A stretch of DNA of 64,000 nt from Herpetosiphon aurantiacus DSM 785 (GTDB lineage Bacteria > Chloroflexota > Chloroflexia > Chloroflexales > Herpetosiphonaceae): NCBI GenBank assembly GCA_000018565.1, contig CP000875.1:2681199-2745198 (forward strand), read 5' to 3'. The notes beneath the pieces were generated by a model. It was not told the origin of the DNA and ran no database searches. It saw only the letters and a list, made by a program, of their open reading frames with translations. The first letter of the stretch is position 1. Every line of letters starts with the position of its first letter. The translations under genes and the position numbers were made by a program. Positions 27,087-35,812 of this stretch are shown in pieces.

Positions 27087-28121
27087 TTAGGGCAACCAGC
27101 GCGGCCAAATCGCATCATCAGCAAATTGGCTGGTATTGCCCGTTTCAGGATTTTGTTGCCAGATTGAATAGCGCGATTGCTGTGGGTCAAGTCTACTCCA
27201 AACCAATTGCTGGCTATCTGGCGACCACTGGGGATCAAAATTATCGTATTGAGGATCGTTGGTAAGTTGAATCGGTTGGATGGAATTATTAAGCTTTAAT
27301 AGCCAAACTTCGCCGAGTTCAGCACCCAGCGGGCGGCGAATATAGGCTAATTGCTGACCATCAGGAGCCAGTCGTGGATAATACACATCGGCATCAACGC
27401 TTTCGAGCACAACATTTAATTGCTCAGTCGCCAGATCATAACGCACCAAACGACCAAAACGCCCAGTTTCTGGCTCGGTGAGTTGGGCAATAATTAAGGC
27501 TTGGCTATCAGGCTGCCAAGTAAACGTCCCAGTCAAGGTTAATTCGCGGGTTACTCCAGTAACATCTTGCAGCACCAATTGCGGTCGATCAGCCAATTCA
27601 TAGATCAACCAATTCCCATCGGGTGACCATTGTTGATTCAAAGCTGGCGTTTGATCGACATCCAAGCTTTGGGGCTGGCTCAAATTGGCGCTGATTTGCC
27701 AGATGCTGGGCGGCGCAGGCTCGTCATCAATCAAGGCCAATGGCGAACGCAAATAAAGCAGTTGATCATTGGTAGGATGACATGTGGCTTGACTCAATAC
27801 CGCCTCAGGATCATCAACCAAAATTTGGGTTTGCAAATTGGCTAAATTACTTGCAACCAAACGCTTGGTTGTGCTGGTCGCCGTGGTATAGACCAAACGA
27901 CCTTGACTGAAGCAAGCAGGGCCATTGACTGCCGCGCCAATTGTCCGAAATCCAGCAACACCACTGATGATCAAATGGGCAGATGTTAATGGTTGTTGCA
28001 CATAACTCAAACGCCAACCTTGCGAACCGAAAGTTGGCACAGAAGTTGGCACAGCGGTTGATTGCACTGAGCCACAACCGATTAAACTAGCAATAATTCC
28101 AAGAAATATGATCCAACGCAT
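27087..28121 (-). CDS. TolB-like beta-propeller lipoprotein
   Basis: 344-residue envelope lipoprotein. The signal peptide ends in LIGC (Cys at about 16), and the mature part carries several PD40/TolB-type repeats with the words WSPDGNWL, LAPDGQQLAY and WSPDSQQLVW, each preceded by an (D/N)P(Q/R)Y-like turn, so a beta-propeller is expected. Such proteins bind partners or ligands; no enzymatic residue set is visible. AAGAGGA lies 10 bases before the ATG. It is downstream of the M74 gene on the same strand but separated from it by a hairpin. Confidence 0.85.
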   Translation of the reverse strand: MRWIIFLGIIASLIGCGSVQSTAVPTSVPTFGSQGWRLSYVQQPLTSAHLIISGVAGFRTIGAAVNGPACFSQGRLVYTTATSTTKRLVASNLANLQTQILVDDPEAVLSQATCHPTNDQLLYLRSPLALIDDEPAPPSIWQISANLSQPQSLDVDQTPALNQQWSPDGNWLIYELADRPQLVLQDVTGVTRELTLTGTFTWQPDSQALIIAQLTEPETGRFGRLVRYDLATEQLNVVLESVDADVYYPRLAPDGQQLAYIRRPLGAELGEVWLLKLNNSIQPIQLTNDPQYDNFDPQWSPDSQQLVWSRLDPQQSRYSIWQQNPETGNTSQFADDAIWPRWLP

Positions 28122-28148
28122 GGGGCAACATTCCTCTTAAATAGCCAG

Positions 28149-28192
28149 AATCCGTCAGGCTAGCCACTTCACAGCAGCAGGCCTGACGGATT
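28149..28192 (-). terminator. Hairpin after the M74 endopeptidase gene
   Basis: Perfect 12-bp inverted repeat AATCCGTCAGGC/GCCTGACGGATT with a 20-base loop, 20 bases past the stop of the upstream gene on the minus strand. Confidence 0.6.
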
Positions 28193-28211
28193 ATCGCACA
28201 ACAATCAATCT

Positions 28212-29132
28212 TTATTTAAAGCGAATGTGTAAATGATTATCGTGATTGGGATAGGAAGTCGTCAAACCTTCGCTAATCAACACTGGATCATTGAAGTAGA
28301 TCACGGTAATTTGGTTGGGGGCCGCAGCTCGAATGGCTTTGACCAAATTACGGGTAGCAGCGCGATCGTAGGTGCTCGATTGCCACGTGATTCGGCTGCC
28401 CGTGCATTGCTTGCTATCAGTGCGAATTGGCCAAAGATCAACATCAAGGCCAGTTTCGTGCGAGGCATGGCCTGGGATATCGCCGCCATGCTCAAAACTA
28501 ATATCGCCAAGCGGCACTTTACCCTTGCCATAACCAGCAAAATCACTAGCGGCTGCTTCAATTTGGGCCACGGTTGAGGCGACACCCCAGTTAGCGTTGC
28601 CATTGCCATCGGGGTCTTGATCGCAGATGTTGGCACTGAAATCGGTATATTCATAATGCCAAATTAAGTTCTTCCAAGTGGTTGGGCCAACCACGCCATC
28701 GGCACTCAGGCCAGCATGGCTCTGAAAACTCTTGACAGCGCTCTCAGTACCAGCCCCAAATGCCCCATCGACGGTTAGGCCAGCGTTGCGTTTGGCATTC
28801 AACAAGGTTTGAACAGCCTTGACCGCGTTACCATTATCGCCACGGCGCACGGTTACAATCAAGGCATTCCAAGTGTTAGGGCCGACAATGCCATCAGCCC
28901 CAAGGCCTCGGCTTGATTGAAAACTCTTGACTGAGCTTTCGGTGCCTGAGCCAAACACACCATCGGCACTAATATTGAGCAAATATTGCATAGCTTTGAC
29001 ATCAGTGCCACGATTGCCTTTGCTAATGGTATGGAAAAATGCCGCTGAAAATGCCTGCGCCGAGCCAATTGAACCAAGTGTAATTCCAAAAATCAAGGTA
29101 AAACTGGCAATTCGCCAAACTAAAGCTTTCAT
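28212..29132 (-). CDS. Secreted murein endopeptidase (M74/MepA-like) with two PG-binding domains
   Basis: 306-residue exported peptidoglycan hydrolase. Signal peptide (about 1-28), two PG_binding_1 modules (about 32-160, each with [15 protein letters not shown]- or [15 protein letters not shown]-type cores), then a metallopeptidase domain with [14 protein letters not shown] and a terminal HDNHLHIRF. These histidine/aspartate motifs are the zinc site of penicillin-insensitive murein endopeptidases (M74/LAS group), which cut D-Ala-meso-DAP cross-links. The ATG at 29132 is chosen over the TTG at 29135. It is the last of three adjacent minus-strand wall-hydrolase genes, 12 bases after the amidase gene. 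Confidence 0.9.
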   Translation of the reverse strand: MKALVWRIASFTLIFGITLGSIGSAQAFSAAFFHTISKGNRGTDVKAMQYLLNISADGVFGSGTESSVKSFQSSRGLGADGIVGPNTWNALIVTVRRGDNGNAVKAVQTLLNAKRNAGLTVDGAFGAGTESAVKSFQSHAGLSADGVVGPTTWKNLIWHYEYTDFSANICDQDPDGNGNANWGVASTVAQIEAAASDFAGYGKGKVPLGDISFEHGGDIPGHASHETGLDVDLWPIRTDSKQCTGSRITWQSSTYDRAATRNLVKAIRAAAPNQITVIYFNDPVLISEGLTTSYPNHDNHLHIRFK

Positions 29133-29144
29133 CAAGCAACCTCA

Positions 29145-30215
29145 CTACATCGCTAAGTTGTTCCAGCTGTTCAAGCCGACCACGCCATCAACCGTCAGTT
29201 GGCGATTGGTTTGGAAGGCGCGAACAAGGGTATTTACGCCTGTGCCAAAGCTGCCATCAATTGTCGTTGGGTAACTTTGCACCGTCAGTTGATTTTGTAA
29301 GGCCTTGACTGCCTCGCCTGTATCGCCTGAGCGCAAGGTCATAATTAATTTTTCCCACGTTGCGGCCCCAACAACTCCATCTGAGGTTAAGCCATTGGCA
29401 GTTTGGAAACTCTTGACGGCAGTTTCGGTGCCTGGGCCAAAGGCTCCATCGGCGGTAATCGTCGCGCCGCGTGCCCGCAAAAGATATTGCATGGTTTTGG
29501 CGAGGCCAGTCGCGGGGGTGTTACGCCGCAAAATTGGCCACATCCGGCCAACTGCACCACCGCTGAGCGTCGTATCAACAGCGGTACGCAACTGTGGCAG
29601 CAAGCTATAGAGCGTATCGCCTGGGCAACTGGTGCTATCCAAATCGCGATGGCCGACAATAGCGTTGGCGGTTAGGCCATATTGCTGGCAAATATAGGCA
29701 ATCAACGCCACCAGTTTATTCCACAAAGGCAGGCTGGGCGTAACATTCATATACAAGCCTTCGCATTCAATGCCAATATGGGTTTCATTATGGCCATCGA
29801 CGTGTGCGCCTTGAACATGCTTCGTGCCACCCTGCAAAATGCTCAAGCTTTGATGGCGACCTTCCATAATCCAGCCACCACGGCTGATCGTAAATTGTTG
29901 GCCTGTATCGATCCAGCCGCGATTGAAATGGCTTTGCTGAATTTGCCGTGCCACTTGCCAAGCCTTATTACGGGTAAAATCGTTGGTGTTAGGATTCGTC
30001 GTGTGGTGCACAACAATCCCGATTGGCTTTTGATTGAGCACATTGATTGGCTCTTTGGCAGCGGCAGCACCCCAAGCAGTAGTTGAATCGATTGCGGGAG
30101 TTGCAACAGCGGCATAGGCAGGCCGCAAGAGGCGTAATTCAGTACCACCCACCACCACGCTCATTGCCACACCCAACGATAGTTTGCCAAATGTACGGCG
30201 CGAAAGTTTCTTCAT
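29145..30215 (-). CDS. Secreted N-acetylmuramoyl-L-alanine amidase (amidase_2) with PG-binding domains
   Basis: 356-residue exported enzyme that should split the bond between MurNAc and L-Ala. The N-terminus MKKLSRRTFGKLSLG looks like a twin-arginine signal. The amidase_2/PGRP domain (about 60-210) shows HHTTNPNT, HIGIECEG and GHRDLDSTSCPG, giving the zinc ligands His, His and Cys. Two PG_binding_1 modules follow (GAFGPGTETAVKSFQ and GSFGTGVNTLVRAFQ). The ATG at 30215 has the RBS AAAGGA; the longer frame from 30299 would run into the neighbouring gene. It sits between the M15-like and M74 genes. Confidence 0.9.
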   Translation of the reverse strand: MKKLSRRTFGKLSLGVAMSVVVGGTELRLLRPAYAAVATPAIDSTTAWGAAAAKEPINVLNQKPIGIVVHHTTNPNTNDFTRNKAWQVARQIQQSHFNRGWIDTGQQFTISRGGWIMEGRHQSLSILQGGTKHVQGAHVDGHNETHIGIECEGLYMNVTPSLPLWNKLVALIAYICQQYGLTANAIVGHRDLDSTSCPGDTLYSLLPQLRTAVDTTLSGGAVGRMWPILRRNTPATGLAKTMQYLLRARGATITADGAFGPGTETAVKSFQTANGLTSDGVVGAATWEKLIMTLRSGDTGEAVKALQNQLTVQSYPTTIDGSFGTGVNTLVRAFQTNRQLTVDGVVGLNSWNNLAM

Positions 30216-30240
30216 TGCGGGGTTTCCTTTGTTCAAAAAA

Positions 30241-30270
30241 CAAGCCCCACGTTGGAAAACGTGAGGCTTG
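30241..30270 (-). terminator. Hairpin after the M15-like peptidase gene
   Basis: 13-bp stem with one mismatch (CAAGCCCCACGTT against AACGTGAGGCTTG), 4-base loop, immediately past the stop of the 30284-31243 gene. Confidence 0.65.
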
Positions 30271-30283
30271 TAGACAAAAGCGA

Positions 30284-31243
30284 TTATGGGCGAGGCCAAG
30301 CACAGTGGATGTGGGTGCTATGGCCGGAATCGCCAGGCCCAAGCACTTCGGTTGCGCCGAGGTTGGCGCATTTGTTGCGGAATGATTGTTGGTTGGGGTG
30401 TGATGCGCTAACGTGTGAGCCGTTGATCACATTGACATCGACGGCAACGCCAGCATAGTGACGAGAGTTGGCGCTATGTGAACCACCAGCAATTTCGCTG
30501 ACCGAGTAGCTCCACGACTGTGAGAGGGTGATCATCCCATTCAATAATGAGGTGCTGAGGTAAACCGAACCACCTGGGGCATTGCCATAGCTGCTCCGGC
30601 GAGCAGCGCCACCATTGGCGGTGTCAACAATATTTTGGCGAGCGGTTGCGCTATCGGAAACGCCTGAGGTATGAATTGTCGCGAGGGCGATGCGGCTGCT
30701 ATCGCGGATGGTACGAGCCAAATCGGCGCGGCTCGAGCCACCACCACCTGGATTGCCCGTCAATGCAGCCCAAGTATCAGCGCCAACAATGCCATCGGCT
30801 CCCAAACCTTTGCTCGATTGAAAGCTCTTGACTGCTGACAACGTGCCTGCACCAAAATCGCCATCAACCGTCAACGAGTGGCCATGCTTTTTCAATTGGC
30901 GTTGCAAGGCATTGACGACAATGTTGTTATCGCCTTGGCGCACCGTGATTACCAATTGCTCCCACGTGTTGGGGCCAACCACACCATCAGCGCTCAAGCC
31001 TTTGCTCGATTGAAAGCTCTTGACTGCTGACAACGTGCCTGCACCAAAATCGCCATCAACCGTCAAGCTATAGCCGCGTTGCTTCAACATTGCTTGCACG
31101 GTATAGACGTTATCGCCAGAATCACCGTTGCTAACGGTTGCCCAAGTGCGGGCTGCAACCCCCTGCGCCGCAGGGCCAAAACTTGCCAACATGACCAAAG
31201 CCATGGTTAGGCCGCTGAACCAAAATGCCCACCGCTTGTGCAT
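30284..31243 (-). CDS. Secreted M15-like peptidase with two PG-binding domains
   Basis: 319-residue exported wall hydrolase. Signal peptide (about 1-30), two PG_binding_1 modules that are almost identical ([20 protein letters not shown] in both), a Gly/Ser linker, and a C-terminal domain with SRHYAGVAVDVN and HSTHIHCAWPR, the His/Asp/His set of zinc D-Ala-D-Ala carboxypeptidase-like (M15) enzymes. It therefore probably trims or cuts D-amino-acid links in peptidoglycan. RBS AAGGAAGGA lies before the ATG. Separate terminators suggest that it and the amidase/M74 genes are at least partly independent transcripts. Confidence 0.88.
   Translation of the reverse strand: MHKRWAFWFSGLTMALVMLASFGPAAQGVAARTWATVSNGDSGDNVYTVQAMLKQRGYSLTVDGDFGAGTLSAVKSFQSSKGLSADGVVGPNTWEQLVITVRQGDNNIVVNALQRQLKKHGHSLTVDGDFGAGTLSAVKSFQSSKGLGADGIVGADTWAALTGNPGGGGSSRADLARTIRDSSRIALATIHTSGVSDSATARQNIVDTANGGAARRSSYGNAPGGSVYLSTSLLNGMITLSQSWSYSVSEIAGGSHSANSRHYAGVAVDVNVINGSHVSASHPNQQSFRNKCANLGATEVLGPGDSGHSTHIHCAWPRP
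30807..30874 (-). repeat. 68-bp direct repeat in PG-binding module 2
   Basis: Identical to 30999-31066 over about 68 bases and encoding the core of the second PG-binding module; shows a recent internal duplication of the module. Confidence 0.8.
30999..31066 (-). repeat. 68-bp direct repeat in PG-binding module 1
   Basis: Partner of the repeat at about 30807-30874. Confidence 0.8.
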
Positions 31244-31307
31244 AATTGCTATCCTTCCTTGTGAATGCCACTAAAAAAGATCGGGAATGGGATTGTTTCA
31301 AGCTTGA

Positions 31308-31337
31308 TTGTCGAAAAGCGCGATTCGTAGGTATACT
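31308..31337 (+). promoter_or_regulatory. Candidate promoter of the receiver-STAND regulator gene
   Basis: TTGTCG (31308-31313), 18-base spacer, TATACT (31332-31337), about 90 bases before the start codon. The fit to the sigma-70 consensus is moderate. Confidence 0.4.
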
Positions 31338-31427
31338 ATATGCAACCCTTCTTAAAAAATTCTAAAAATATTGTTATGTTTCTAAAAAATATCTTAAAGC
31401 GCTGCCAGCGATCCACTAGGAGGTTCC

Positions 31428-34355
31428 ATGACGCAACAGCCTACAATCTTAGTGATTCAACCAGATCGAGCCTTGCAAGCCTTAATTGTGCGGGTCTTGA
31501 AAACCGCTAGTTTTCAGGTGTTACGCAGCGATAGTATTCAGTCAGCCCAGCTCCTCGTTGAGCAAGAGGCGCTTGATTTGGTGGTGATCGATCAGTGGAT
31601 TCCCGACCATGATGCGTTGGAGTTTTGTCGTAATCTTCGTGAGCATTCAAATTTGCCGTTGCTAATGGTGGGAGCCAGCAGCGATGCCTATATGCGAGGC
31701 ATTGCGCTCGATCAAGGGATTGATGATTATGTAATTACGCCGTTTCATGAGAGCGAATTTTTGGCCCGCGTTCGAGCCTTGTTGCGGCGCAGCCAACAAG
31801 CGACTCAGCAACAACAGCCGCAATATACCGAATGTGGCGCGTTGCTGATCAACTGGCAAGACCAGCAAGTACGCAAATATGGCGAATTAGTTCATCTTAC
31901 CAAAACTGAATGGGCCTTGCTCAAATTATTTATTCAATATCATGGCCAAGTTTTAACCCATCGTATGTTGCTACAACAGGTTTGGGGAAAAAGCTATAGC
32001 GAAGATCGGGCCTATCTGCATGCCTATATTCGGCGTTTACGCGCCAAACTCGAAGACGATCCAACCAATCCGCAATTAATTCACTCAGAATCAGGGATTG
32101 GCTATCGTTTTATGCGGATTGAAGCGCCTACTCAAGCGCCGCAAGCCAACCCGACCAGCCTTGCCCATTTGCGCTTACCCTACCCGATCGCCGCGCTGAT
32201 TGGCCGCCAGCATGAATTAACCGCCTTACAAGAACTGCTGAGCAAATCCGAAGTCCGATTAATCACGATCACAGGGATGGGTGGATCGGGCAAAACCAGC
32301 ATGGCCAGCTATATTGCCCAGCAATTGCATCAAACGCAACATATGCCAGTGGTATTTGTCGCGCTCGACACCATCAACGATCCCAATATGGTAGCGGCAA
32401 CCTTAGCCCGCGCCGCTGGCTTACGCGACCACGGCGATGATCAGTCACTCGAACGCTTGCAAGATTGGATTAGCAATCAAACCATGCTCTTCATTTTGGA
32501 TAATTTTGAGCAGGTGTTGGGTGCAGCGCCGCAAGTCAGCCAATTGCTCCAGCATTGCCCAAATTTAAAAATTGTGGTCACCAGCCGAATTGTTTTGGGA
32601 GTGTATGGTGAATATGAGTTTGTACTGCCCCCGCTCGGTTTGCCCGACCTGCAACAAAGCCCACCACTTGAGCAAATTGCCGCTAGTCCGGCGATTCAAC
32701 TCTTTGTGCAGCGAGCGCAAGCAGTTGATAGCCAATTTCGCCTGACTGCTGAAAATGCTGCTAGCGTGGCCGAAATTTGTGTGCGGCTCGATGGTTTGGC
32801 CTTGGCGATTGAGTTGGCAGCCGTTCACAGCAAATTTTATCCGCCCAAGGTGATGTTGCAACGACTCAACCAGCGGCTCGATTTTCTCTATCATAACAGC
32901 CCGGATCGAACACAGCGCCAACATTCGCTGCGCGGGGCAATCGATTGGAGCTACGAACTGCTTGGCAGCTATGAACAAACGATTTTTCAAGGCCTTGGCT
33001 TGTTTGCTGGCAGTTTTACCCGTGAGGCGGCCCAAGCGTTATGGCCCAACGACGAACCAAGCCGGATCGAACGGGTTTTGCAGCATTTGGTCAATGCCAG
33101 TTTGTTACAACGCGAAACCAGCAGCGACGGCCTGAGTTGGTTCGCCATGCTCGATACCATTCGCGAATATAGCTTGAGTAAATTGCCAAAAGGCGAGGCC
33201 CATTGGCTCCAACAACAATTACTTGATTATTATGTTGAGTTGATGCAGCAAGCCGAACAAGCCTTTTTGGTCAGCAACCATACTGGCTGGATCAAACGGC
33301 TCGAACGCGAACTGCCAACGATTCGCAGCATTCTCGCATGGGGCATTCAGCAAGAATATAGCTTGGCAGTCTGGCAATTATGCGCGAGTTTTTGGCGCTT
33401 TTGGCATGAGCAAGGCCTGATCAGCGAAGGGCGCGAATGGCTAGCCAAAATCCAACACCTGCAACCAAGCACAATCCCCTTGGCAATTCGCGATAAAGTG
33501 CGGCTTGGGGCGGGAGTTTTGGCTTTTATCCAAGATGATTATTCAGCAGCTAATCAGGCTTTTAGCGAAGTGTTGGTCGAGCCACGCGCCGAACATCAAC
33601 CCAAGGCAATTGCCCATGCACTAACCAATATTGGCATGGTCGCCTATTGGCAAGGGCGTTATGGCGAGGCAATTCAGGCCTTGGAAGAAAGTCTGCCATT
33701 ATTAAAAATGCTTGATGATCGCTATGGTATGGCCAGCAGTTTGCGCCATTTGGGCATGAGTCAGTTGGTGCAACATGGCTCACGCAGTGCCTTGGCGCTG
33801 TTAGCCGAAAGTTTAAGCTTCTATCAAGAGCTTGGCAGCAAAAGTGGCATTGGCACGGCGATGGGGTTTTATGGTCGGGCTTTATTAATTTATGGCGACG
33901 ATCACGAAGCTCAGCAATGGCTCGAACAAAGCATCGCCATGCTTGAGCCATTGGGCAATTGGCCTGCCATGGCCCGTAGTCAAACCTTTTTGGGGCGAGT
34001 AGCCTTGGCCCAACGCCGTTATGCAGATGCTCAACAGTTGCTCAGCCAAAGTTTAGCCACGCTCTATCGGGTTGGTGATCGCGAAGGCGTGGCTGCTTCA
34101 ATCGAGGGTTTAGCCGTTTGGAGCGCACTCAACCAGCAAGCTGAGCGGGCACAAGCGCTTTGGAGTGGAGCAGATTGGCTACGTGAATTAATTGGTGCAC
34201 CAATTCCACCAGCCGATTTTCAAGCGCTACGCCGCATGTTGCCCCAATCTTTCAGTTTTATGCAGCAAGCTCAAACGCCCAAATCGCTACGTCACTTGGT
34301 TGGCTGCGCCTTAGCCAGCGATTGTAGCTCGTTGGGATGCGATGAACATGGATAG
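31428..34355 (+). CDS. OmpR-type receiver/winged-helix fused to STAND ATPase and TPRs
   Basis: 975-residue cytoplasmic regulator. Residues about 1-125 are a receiver domain (acceptor candidate Asp55), 130-225 an OmpR-type winged helix (SESGIGYRF wing), then an NB-ARC-like STAND ATPase with the P-loop GMGGSGKTS near 285, Walker B LFILDNFEQ and the TSR sensor motif, and a long TPR-type C-terminus. This resembles AfsR/SARP-like regulators but with a receiver in front. The receiver is atypical: the usual Lys is Thr104 (YVITPF) and one Asp of the acidic pair is Gln, so it may not be phosphorylated. The strong RBS TAGGAGG is four bases before the ATG. Confidence 0.92.
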   Translation: MTQQPTILVIQPDRALQALIVRVLKTASFQVLRSDSIQSAQLLVEQEALDLVVIDQWIPDHDALEFCRNLREHSNLPLLMVGASSDAYMRGIALDQGIDDYVITPFHESEFLARVRALLRRSQQATQQQQPQYTECGALLINWQDQQVRKYGELVHLTKTEWALLKLFIQYHGQVLTHRMLLQQVWGKSYSEDRAYLHAYIRRLRAKLEDDPTNPQLIHSESGIGYRFMRIEAPTQAPQANPTSLAHLRLPYPIAALIGRQHELTALQELLSKSEVRLITITGMGGSGKTSMASYIAQQLHQTQHMPVVFVALDTINDPNMVAATLARAAGLRDHGDDQSLERLQDWISNQTMLFILDNFEQVLGAAPQVSQLLQHCPNLKIVVTSRIVLGVYGEYEFVLPPLGLPDLQQSPPLEQIAASPAIQLFVQRAQAVDSQFRLTAENAASVAEICVRLDGLALAIELAAVHSKFYPPKVMLQRLNQRLDFLYHNSPDRTQRQHSLRGAIDWSYELLGSYEQTIFQGLGLFAGSFTREAAQALWPNDEPSRIERVLQHLVNASLLQRETSSDGLSWFAMLDTIREYSLSKLPKGEAHWLQQQLLDYYVELMQQAEQAFLVSNHTGWIKRLERELPTIRSILAWGIQQEYSLAVWQLCASFWRFWHEQGLISEGREWLAKIQHLQPSTIPLAIRDKVRLGAGVLAFIQDDYSAANQAFSEVLVEPRAEHQPKAIAHALTNIGMVAYWQGRYGEAIQALEESLPLLKMLDDRYGMASSLRHLGMSQLVQHGSRSALALLAESLSFYQELGSKSGIGTAMGFYGRALLIYGDDHEAQQWLEQSIAMLEPLGNWPAMARSQTFLGRVALAQRRYADAQQLLSQSLATLYRVGDREGVAASIEGLAVWSALNQQAERAQALWSGADWLRELIGAPIPPADFQALRRMLPQSFSFMQQAQTPKSLRHLVGCALASDCSSLGCDEHG

Positions 34356-34405
34356 GAAAGCATCCGAAGCAAAAGCTACAACCACTGAGCGCGGCGAACA
34401 ACCGC

Positions 34406-35466
34406 TTATTGGGTTTGCACCAGCACGCCCGTCAAACCATTCATTGCGGTGCCGATGGTAAGATTAAACGTATGGCTTGAATTGACAGCTTGCAACATCG
34501 TCCCTTCGGCATTTTCATAGATACTACTAACCGTATAGCCTTGGTTGGCAAGTTCAGTTTTGTAGAAATCGATGACATCGCTCATTGGCATACTTGTACT
34601 ATAGCTCATGAGGCTTTCATCCATCAGCAGATTTTGCACATCATCGACTGTTGGCAGGCTACCCATCATCGTATCCGCTACTTGTGTACAACTCGCTGGC
34701 ACGGCAAATGGCGCAATTTGATTGATTTGATCAAGCTCGATCGAGGTTTCAGTGATCATGCTGTTACCTTCAGACGAAATATCCATACTCGAAGTAGATT
34801 TGATCAAGATGCCTTCTGGCGTAATCCAAAAATCGCCTTTGATCAGCATGCCAGCCGTATCGCTCTCAACGTGGTAATGAGCCGCCGTCATGCCATTGAC
34901 GCTTTCAGATTCAGCAATCAACTGCGGCTCAAAGGAGGCTGCGAGGACGTTCAACATGCCACCATTGAAGGAACGTGCCATATCGAAGGTCTGCTCCATC
35001 ATTTGGGGATCGAGCACGGTTGCATTACAAATTTGCTCAGTGCCAGTATCCTGCACTTGATACACCGAACCATCGATCAGCCATGTGCTATTGGTTGGAT
35101 CAGGCGTATTAGTTTTTACTTCGAGATGAACGGCCAACGGTTGATTGATCCGTTCTTCTAAAGTTTCGCTAATCGATTCATTTGATGATTCGGCGTTTTT
35201 GGTGCTAATTTTAGTTATGCTGCGCAAACGATAGCTTTGCAAGGTTTTGAGTTTTTCAGCCGTTTTTTGCGGATCAGTCAACTGATCGATTAAGTCGTTG
35301 GCTTGGTTGCCAGTGGCTGGCGCTGAATTGGCTGCTTCAGGCACGGCGGTTGGCTCAATTTGCGCGACAGACGTTGGCTTAACTTGCTGCGGCTGCTCCC
35401 ACCACAGGCACTGAGCACAAAACCCAATAATAATCCACACGCTAAACGATTATAACGGCTTGGCAT
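34406..35466 (-). pseudogene. Lipoprotein (LppX/LprG-like hypothetical) with an apparent 1-base frameshift
   Basis: Two overlapping frames together make one plausible lipoprotein of about 350 residues. The ATG at 35466 follows AAGGAG and encodes a proper lipoprotein signal (RLACGLLLGFVLSACGG). After the GGG at 35398-35400 (minus strand) the sensible protein continues in another frame, as EQPQQVKPTSVAQIEPT. Adding one G to that run joins them. The mature part has a Pro/Thr/Gln spacer, then a domain with alternating strands and helices that I do not recognise; its outline suggests a lipid-binding or DUF4292-like fold, without proof. The alternative GTG start at 35440 gives no lipobox. Either a true inactivating deletion or a homopolymer sequencing error. 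Confidence 0.7.
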
Positions 35467-35812
35467 TGATTTCGCTCCTTGATTGCAATGTGTTTCAGCT
35501 ACAGCGTTACTATAGCCATAAACCAGCCGCAAGCTATGACAAAACTTGTCAGTTGTTGCCAGCATTATGCAGAGCAAATAGTCAATTATTGGGCTAAAAT
35601 CCAGCTAATTATTAAATTTTTTTACAAATTAATCAAAATCGGCTAGTATATGGGCATCGGCATTAATCAATTAATCAAGGAGGCAAGCCGCAATTCTCAC
35701 GGCCTCACCGTGTTGTGGTCAACATTGTTGCTCAGGTGCAGGTACGACCGCCAGTTGGAAGCGTACTGGATAACCGTTTGTTGCAACCATTTCATTTGTT
35801 GAGGAGGCTCTC
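35467..35812. promoter_or_regulatory. Divergent intergenic region upstream of the subtilase
   Basis: Contains a candidate plus-strand promoter TTTACA (35621-35626), 17 bases, TAGTAT (35644-35649), leaving a leader of about 155 bases. A second AAGGAGG near 35678 has no start codon behind it. The end nearest the lipoprotein gene holds only its RBS. Confidence 0.45.
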
